From an uncultured Oscillospiraceae bacterium (lineage in GTDB: Bacteria; Bacillota; Clostridia; Oscillospirales; Acutalibacteraceae): a stretch of 8,443 bases of DNA. The notes beneath the pieces are model-generated. The model was not told where the DNA came from and made no database searches. It worked only from the letters and a program-made list of their open reading frames with translations. The stretch covers positions 1-8,443 of the forward strand of contig CAJKBW010000114.1 in the NCBI GenBank assembly GCA_905198295.1, written 5' to 3'. The position numbers and the translations under genes were made by a program. The first letter of the stretch is position 1, and every line of letters starts with the position of its first letter. Below are positions 1-2,356 of this stretch, one piece after another.

Positions 1-55
1 AGGATTATAACATACGGATTCGCGGCCGTCTATGGCGTGCAAGAGATATTCACAC
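1..55. repeat. 55-bp direct repeat, copy 1 (toxin promoter segment)
   Basis: These 55 bases are identical to 376-430, at an offset of exactly 375 bp; the match ends at ...TTCACAC and may extend left of the window. The repeat holds the leftward promoter of the toxin module (see 379-407). Copy 1 would therefore start a transcript running out of the window, most simply into another copy of the same toxin gene. The bases after the repeat differ between copies: here comes the antisense-RNA promoter, after copy 2 the terminator of the neighbouring regulator. Confidence 0.9.
4..32 (-). promoter_or_regulatory. Leftward sigma-A promoter in repeat copy 1
   Basis: On the minus strand the -35 is TAGACG (32-27), followed by a 17-bp spacer ending in TGT and the -10 TATAAT (9-4), giving an extended -10 (TGTTATAAT). 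It is identical to the promoter placed exactly at the toxin mRNA start at 379-407. Its transcript begins off the window, so its gene cannot be seen; a second toxin copy is inferred. Confidence 0.6.
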
Positions 56-80
56 AACCGCATCCACCGAGGAAGCAGTG

Positions 81-108
81 TTGACAAAGCGAAGAAATCG
101 GCTATAAT
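81..108 (+). promoter_or_regulatory. Promoter of the antisense antitoxin RNA
   Basis: TTGACA (81-86) and TATAAT (103-108) are both perfect sigma-A hexamers, 16 bp apart. The start is expected near 115. No convincing ribosome site and coding frame follow before the intrinsic terminator that ends at 202, so this strong promoter appears to make a short untranslated RNA that converges on the toxin gene. Confidence 0.8.
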
Positions 109-114
109 TAGGGG

Positions 115-202
115 TGTAAGGTGCTGCCGACAGACGGTTAGCCCCTCAAGTGGCAGAAGTAGAACCGCTCACGTGTCAGGGAGGCGGTTCTACTTCTTTT
201 TT
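115..202 (+). ncRNA. Predicted type I antitoxin RNA (about 88 nt, antisense)
   Basis: The RNA is bounded by a consensus promoter (81-108) and by a hairpin with a T run (155-202). It is complementary to the 3' untranslated region of the leftward toxin mRNA and to the last few codons of its reading frame (190-202). This convergent, 3'-overlapping layout is that of TxpA/RatA- and BsrG/SR4-type systems, in which the RNA blocks translation of, or destabilises, the toxin message. Its first 14 nt (116-129, GTAAGGTGCTGCCG) are nearly the same as the first 14 nt of the toxin mRNA, so it should compete with that 5' end for the same 3' target. Both ends are inferred from promoter and terminator signals only. 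Confidence 0.65.
155..202 (+). terminator. Intrinsic terminator of the antitoxin RNA
   Basis: A perfect 14-bp stem (AGAAGTAGAACCGC, 155-168, with 184-197) has a 15-nt loop and runs into TTTTTT (197-202) on the + strand. On the minus strand the same hairpin lacks a T run, so it should end the antisense RNA but not the toxin mRNA. The toxin stop codon (192-190) lies inside the right arm. Confidence 0.85.
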
Positions 203-279
203 ACGGCTGAAAGGATCAGACCGACTATGCCGATGAGCACAAGGCTGTACTGGAACAGATCCGCCAGCGTTATGTACAT
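190..279 (-). CDS. Small hydrophobic type I toxin peptide (Hol-Tox/Fst-like, 29 aa)
   Basis: The frame encodes a 29-residue peptide starting MYITLADLFQ, with one hydrophobic segment at about residues 10-26 (YSLVLIGIVGLILSAV) and a KKK end. This is the make-up of holin-like/Fst/TxpA membrane toxins, which insert in the cytoplasmic membrane and disturb it or the cell envelope. I chose the ATG at 279 because GGAGGG lies about 7 nt upstream; the ATG at 285 directly abuts that ribosome site, and the frame's earlier possible start at 417 lies upstream of the promoter. Three signals suggest tight silencing: the ribosome site is buried in a hairpin (285-305), an antisense RNA covers the 3' end (115-202), and the mRNA ends can pair. 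I recognise the type of peptide but not a named member. A chance frame is possible for so short a gene, but the surrounding regulatory architecture argues against it. Confidence 0.72.
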   Translation of the reverse strand: MYITLADLFQYSLVLIGIVGLILSAVKKK

Positions 280-284
280 GGGCA

Positions 285-305
285 TCCCTCCCTTCGCGGG
301 AGGGA
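285..305 (-). promoter_or_regulatory. Hairpin that sequesters the toxin ribosome binding site
   Basis: In the leftward mRNA TCCCTCCC (305-298) pairs perfectly with GGGAGGGA (292-285) around a GCGAA loop. The second arm is the Shine-Dalgarno sequence of the toxin. The primary transcript should thus be poorly translated until refolded or processed, a common feature of type I toxin messages. Confidence 0.75.
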
Positions 306-319
306 AAAGAAGCACAGGT

Positions 320-340
320 TCCCTCCCGGGATGAGAGGGA
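320..340 (-). promoter_or_regulatory. Second 5'-UTR hairpin with a decoy ribosome site
   Basis: TCCCTC (340-335) pairs with GAGGGA (325-320) in the leftward mRNA. Positions 327-320 repeat the exact GGGAGGGA found in the real ribosome site at 292-285, but no start codon follows at a useful distance. The two pyrimidine arms and two purine arms are interchangeable, so this leader could switch between an alternative pairing that exposes the site and one that hides it. Confidence 0.5.
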
Positions 341-375
341 CCAACCGCCTGCCGAGAGCGACAGCACCTTACGTG

Positions 376-430
376 AGGATTATAACATACGGATTCGCGG
401 CCGTCTATGGCGTGCAAGAGATATTCACAC
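376..430. repeat. 55-bp direct repeat, copy 2 (toxin promoter segment)
   Basis: Identical to 1-55. It carries the promoter of the toxin gene plus about 23 bp upstream of its -35. The sequence to its right is unrelated to the module and consists of the terminator of the XRE gene, so this module is the right-hand end of any tandem array. Confidence 0.9.
379..407 (-). promoter_or_regulatory. Promoter of the toxin mRNA
   Basis: The minus strand shows the -35 TAGACG (407-402), a 17-bp spacer and the extended -10 TGTTATAAT (hexamer 384-379). The start is expected near 372, which gives a leader of about 93 nt before the toxin ATG at 279. The start coincides with the inverted-repeat arm at 372-359. 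Confidence 0.75.
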
Positions 431-439
431 GGTCAATGA

Positions 440-478
440 AAAATCCCCGGCGATCCTTTTGTGATCGCCGGGGATTTT
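440..478 (-). terminator. Bidirectional terminator after the first XRE gene
   Basis: A perfect 16-bp stem (AAAATCCCCGGCGATC, 440-455, with 463-478) has a 7-nt loop. T runs follow in both directions, five T on the minus strand. It closes the XRE gene, whose stop codon (479-477) overlaps the stem, and it would also insulate the toxin promoter from that gene. Confidence 0.9.
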
Positions 479-734
479 AAAATTTTCTCTTAGGAGTGGG
501 ATCAGCGGTTTCACCCAGTAACCAGGAGGTTGAAACCTTGAGCACATCGGCAAAAGCGATTAGTTCCAGATCAGTGACATATCGCTCGCCGTTTTCAATG
601 CGGGACATACCGTTGGCTGTAAAAACGATATTGTGACGGGTATGCATCAGCGCAATTAAATCTTCCTGTGTCAACTTGGGATCAAACATATTTCGTGCAG
701 CACGTATCCGAACCCCGGACGCATTCCTTTTCAT
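477..734 (-). CDS. XRE-family helix-turn-helix regulator (85 aa)
   Basis: This is a small cytoplasmic DNA-binding protein with one Cro/C1-type helix-turn-helix domain. An N-terminal basic stretch (VRIRAARN) leads into the first helix with LTQEDLIALM. The recognition region contains ANGMSRIENGERYVTDLEL, and the domain closes with AFADVLKVSTSWLLGE, which is the family signature. No other domain is present, so an effector-binding role is not indicated. The ATG at 734 has GAGG 8 nt upstream. The target is unknown; such proteins usually repress promoters close to their own gene. It is more distant from the next two regulators than they are from each other. It sits alone between two terminators, apparently as its own unit, although no clear promoter of its own was found in the 20-odd bp before the preceding terminator. 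Confidence 0.85.
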   Translation of the reverse strand: MKRNASGVRIRAARNMFDPKLTQEDLIALMHTRHNIVFTANGMSRIENGERYVTDLELIAFADVLKVSTSWLLGETADPTPKRKF

Positions 735-758
735 ATCACTAGCCTCATTTTAAAAGAC

Positions 759-786
759 AGGCATCCACCTAGTTAAGTGGATGCCT
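759..786 (-). terminator. Terminator of the second XRE gene
   Basis: A 10-bp perfect stem (AGGCATCCAC, 759-768, with 777-786) has an 8-nt loop. On the minus strand it is followed by GTCTTTT. The T tract is modest, so some read-through into the first XRE gene is possible. The stop codon of the second gene (787-785) overlaps the stem. Confidence 0.7.
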
Positions 787-1096
787 ATTCTTTATTTATA
801 AATGTTGTTATAAACTCTCGCAATACTTGAGCTTCTTTTTCAGATAAATTTGAGATGTTTATGGAAGAGGCGTCTTCCATACCCAAGAGATAGTCAACGG
901 ATACGTTGAAGACGGTCGCAATCTTTTTAAGACGGTCTAGCGGGGGAGATTTAGTATTATTTTCATAAGCAGAGATAGCATCTTTTTTAACCCCTATTTT
1001 GCGACCAAGTTCTTCTTGCGTCCATCTCCTGCTTTTTCGTAAGGATTTAATACGCAAACCGAAATCATAAACTTCATTATTAATTTCGCCAGCCAT
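785..1096 (-). CDS. XRE-family helix-turn-helix regulator, paralogue A (103 aa)
   Basis: A single Cro/C1-type DNA-binding domain spans about residues 9-77. It contains YDFGLRIKSLRKSRRWTQEELG, then GVKKDAISAYENNTK (recognition helix and the conserved YEN), and ends with VFNVSVDYLLGME. A tail of about 25 residues (NLSEKEAQVLREFITTFINKE) looks helical and may serve dimerisation. The ATG at 1096 is preceded by GTGAGGTG at good spacing. The protein matches paralogue B (1238-1558) at about 49 of 69 aligned domain residues, a local duplication or paired acquisition. The gene is clearly AT-richer than the genes to its right, which suggests transfer. Likely a transcriptional repressor acting on nearby promoters; the real target is not visible. 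Confidence 0.88.
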   Translation of the reverse strand: MAGEINNEVYDFGLRIKSLRKSRRWTQEELGRKIGVKKDAISAYENNTKSPPLDRLKKIATVFNVSVDYLLGMEDASSINISNLSEKEAQVLREFITTFINKE

Positions 1097-1134
1097 ATAA
1101 ACACCTCACATTATTTTGTAAACAATATATCTAT

Positions 1135-1164
1135 ATTATAAGATAAACTTGCTTTCTATCAGTC
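1135..1164 (-). promoter_or_regulatory. Probable promoter of XRE paralogue A
   Basis: The minus strand has a perfect -10 TATAAT (1140-1135), but no good -35 lies 16-18 bp upstream (best GACTGA or ACTGAT). A weak -35 suits an autoregulated gene. Positions 1164-1155 (GACTGATAGA on the minus strand) also occur in the divergent abrB-like promoter. A small dyad TTGTAAACAA (1116-1125), a possible operator, lies between the -10 and the ribosome site. Confidence 0.45.
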
Positions 1165-1201
1165 CGGATTATTTACATATTTTGCGGACTAAAAGAATAA
1201 T

Positions 1202-1240
1202 TAAACGAACCGTCCGAAATAAAGTCGAACGGTTCGTTTA
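1202..1240 (-). terminator. Terminator of XRE paralogue B
   Basis: A perfect 12-bp stem (TAAACGAACCGT, 1202-1213, with 1229-1240) has a 15-nt loop. On the minus strand it is followed by the T-rich stretch ATTATTCTTTT. The stop codon of paralogue B (1240-1238) lies wholly inside the first arm. Confidence 0.75.
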
Positions 1241-1558
1241 GTCAGGATAGACAAATGTTTCTAGAAAATTCTGAAGAAGAGTCTCCTTATCTTTGGGAAG
1301 ATCATAAAGTTTAATTACCATTGCATTTTCCATTCCTAGAAGGTAGTCAACAGATACATGTAAAACAATAGCTAATTTTTTAAGATGCTCTGTACTAGGC
1401 CTTTTTGTGTTATTTTCATAACTAGATATAGAATCCTTTTTAACGCCAATTTTATTTCCTAGTTGTACTTGAGTTAAATTCCTCCTTTTACGTAAAGCCT
1501 TGATACGCAAACCAAAATCGTATACGTCATATTCAATATTGTCCGTATCTTCGGCCAC
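1238..1558 (-). CDS. XRE-family helix-turn-helix regulator, paralogue B (106 aa)
   Basis: The layout is that of paralogue A: a Cro/C1-type DNA-binding domain with VYDFGLRIKALRKRRNLTQ, then GVKKDSISSYENNTK, then LHVSVDYLLGMEN, followed by a helical tail rich in charged and aromatic residues (KETLLQNFLETFVYPD). I place the start at the GTG at 1558. GAGGTG lies about 6 nt upstream of it, and the resulting MAEDTDN... start aligns with MAGEINN... of paralogue A, whose leader has the same GAGGTG spacing. The in-frame GTG at 1567 overlaps that ribosome site and is rejected. The gene is AT-rich and probably acquired. Its promoter region overlaps that of the divergent abrB-like gene, so it could regulate both; that is inference. 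Confidence 0.86.
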   Translation of the reverse strand: MAEDTDNIEYDVYDFGLRIKALRKRRNLTQVQLGNKIGVKKDSISSYENNTKRPSTEHLKKLAIVLHVSVDYLLGMENAMVIKLYDLPKDKETLLQNFLETFVYPD

Positions 1559-1587
1559 GTTAATCACCTCACTTAGTTTTTATAAAA

Positions 1588-1593
1588 ATTATA
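1588..1593 (-). promoter_or_regulatory. -10 element for XRE paralogue B
   Basis: A perfect TATAAT stands about 29 bp before the GTG at 1558 on the minus strand. The expected -35 position (1616-1611, TCTATC) is poor. It falls directly beside the -35 of the rightward promoter at 1605-1633, so the two divergent promoters occupy the same short stretch and could be co-regulated or exclude each other. Confidence 0.4.
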
Positions 1594-1604
1594 CCCCAAG
1601 AATG

Positions 1605-1633
1605 TTGACTGATAGACATAAAAGATATATAAT
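1605..1633 (+). promoter_or_regulatory. Sigma-A promoter of the abrB-like gene pair
   Basis: TTGACT (1605-1610), a 17-bp spacer and TATAAT (1628-1633) make a near-consensus promoter. Transcription should start near 1640, leaving a leader of about 54 nt. GACTGATAGA (1607-1616) in its -35 and spacer recurs on the opposite strand at 1164-1155 by XRE paralogue A. Confidence 0.8.
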
Positions 1634-1693
1634 TATTTATGCTATTAGTACGACTTTGCCGCGTAACAATCATTTATAAAAGGAGACTACCGC

Positions 1694-1942
1694 ATGAAAA
1701 GCACCGGGATCGTGCGAAAGATCGACGAACTGGGCCGGGTGGTGATACCGGTGGAACTGCGGCGTTCACTGGGGCTTGCGACCGAGGATTCGCTTGAGGT
1801 TTTCACCGACGGGGACTATATTATCCTGCGCAGATATGCCCCCGGCTGCATGTGCTGCCACCGTGTGGAAAACCTTGTCCGGTGCGGCGACCGACGTATC
1901 TGCCGCCCCTGTCTGGCGAAGCTTTTGGACAAGGAGCCGTAA
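1694..1942 (+). CDS. AbrB-family transition-state regulator with zinc ribbon (82 aa)
   Basis: Residues 1-47 form a complete AbrB/SpoVT swapped-hairpin DNA-binding domain: STGIVRKIDELGRVVIPVEL, then RRSLGLATEDSLEVF and DGDYIILRRY. The C-terminal third carries C52-x2-C55 and C70-x2-C73 plus extra cysteines at 54 and 64. This four-cysteine arrangement is typical of a small zinc ribbon found in clostridial AbrB proteins. Such dimeric or tetrameric regulators bind AT-rich promoters and control stationary-phase functions. The ATG at 1694 has AAAGGAG 8-9 nt upstream and a near-consensus promoter at 1605-1633. The stop is followed after 26 bp by the next gene, so the two form an operon. The specific target genes cannot be told from sequence, and I avoid the name abrB because many paralogues exist. 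Confidence 0.9.
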   Translation: MKSTGIVRKIDELGRVVIPVELRRSLGLATEDSLEVFTDGDYIILRRYAPGCMCCHRVENLVRCGDRRICRPCLAKLLDKEP

Positions 1943-1968
1943 TCGTGAATGCAGCGGGAGGGGTGCCG

Positions 1969-2229
1969 ATGGATACGTATAACGGCCGGTTTGATCAGCT
2001 GTTTGCCGCGTTTTATGAAAAGATGCTCACGCCTGATGATCTCAAACACCAGAGCAGGGCGATGAATGCGGTTGCCAGGGATCTGCTGAAGCATATGACC
2101 CGGGAGGAGTATCTCAAAGCAGAGCAGCTCATCGGTGCTTATGTCGAGATTGTCGCTTTCGGCGCCTTTGAAAAGGGCTTCCGGCTTGCCGTGGAGCTGT
2201 TGACCGATCCCGACCGGAAACAGGAATGA
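1969..2229 (+). CDS. Small helical protein of unknown function (86 aa)
   Basis: The protein starts MDTYNGRFDQLFAAFYEK and ends in a helix with FGAFEKGFRLAVELLTD. It appears entirely alpha-helical, soluble, without signal peptide or membrane segment. The pattern of an N-terminal LF...FY segment and a C-terminal GFRL.V.L helix recalls the small DUF6809-type proteins of clostridial accessory regions; I could not verify that assignment. I chose the ATG at 1969 because GGGAGGGG ends 5 nt before it; a longer upstream frame overlaps the abrB-like gene without a ribosome site. It lies 26 bp downstream of that gene and shares its transcript, so it may act with the regulator, for example as a partner. 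The stop codon is embedded in the strong terminator that follows. Confidence 0.75.
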   Translation: MDTYNGRFDQLFAAFYEKMLTPDDLKHQSRAMNAVARDLLKHMTREEYLKAEQLIGAYVEIVAFGAFEKGFRLAVELLTDPDRKQE

Positions 2230-2264
2230 GCCGCAGGCACTGCCTGCGGCTCATTCCTGTTTTT
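2221..2264 (+). terminator. Strong intrinsic terminator of the abrB-like operon
   Basis: Positions 2221-2239 and 2241-2259 are perfectly complementary (CAGGAATGAGCCGCAGGCA and its reverse complement). Allowing a tight loop, this makes a stem of about 17-18 bp, followed by TTTTT (2260-2264). It contains the TGA stop (2227-2229) of the upstream gene and marks the border between the accessory and ordinary parts of the window. Confidence 0.92.
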
Positions 2265-2356
2265 CCTCCCCGGCAGCCTGACCGCGCGGGCGCATATTGT
2301 CCACCTTCTCGGAATATAGTGTTGTGAGAACAAGCATCCGAAGGAGTGAGGCAGGC

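Larger units (their letters stand above)
116..372. repeat. Inverted repeat at the two convergent transcript starts
   Basis: The left arm, 116-129 on the + strand, reads GTAAGGTGCTGCCG; the right arm, 372-359 on the - strand, reads GTAAGGTGCTGTCG, 13 of 14 identical. Each arm begins 6-7 nt after the TATAAT of its own promoter, so both RNAs start with the same sequence. In the toxin mRNA the 5' arm is complementary to the copy in its own 3' region. That would allow a long-range 5'-3' fold-back of the kind known from hok and other type I toxin messages. Confidence 0.7.

Noticed and set aside
32..334. A 100-codon rightward frame across the toxin locus
   Set aside because: It runs through the antisense promoter and its terminator hairpin, has no ribosome site and shows a low-complexity, arginine- and serine-rich translation. 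The antisense RNA explains the transcription signals.
280..417. N-terminal extension of the toxin frame to a 75-residue protein
   Set aside because: Its start (417) lies upstream of the -35 of the promoter that makes the message, and no ribosome site precedes it. The 29-residue form has a good ribosome site.
1..430. The 55-bp direct repeats as attachment sites or ends of a small mobile element
   Set aside because: The repeat is fully accounted for as a duplicated promoter segment. No integrase, terminal inverted repeat or target-site duplication is visible, though sequence left of the window is not available.
1116..1125. TTGTAAACAA as a second BirA-like box
   Set aside because: It lacks the 12-15 bp spacer between half-sites and sits in the leader of an XRE gene. 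A small local operator, or chance in AT-rich DNA, is more likely.
2297..2356. 20-residue N-terminal extension of the Ca2+ ATPase from a TTG
   Set aside because: The TTG has no ribosome site, and family proteins begin close to the GTG at 2357, which follows AAGGAGTGAGG.
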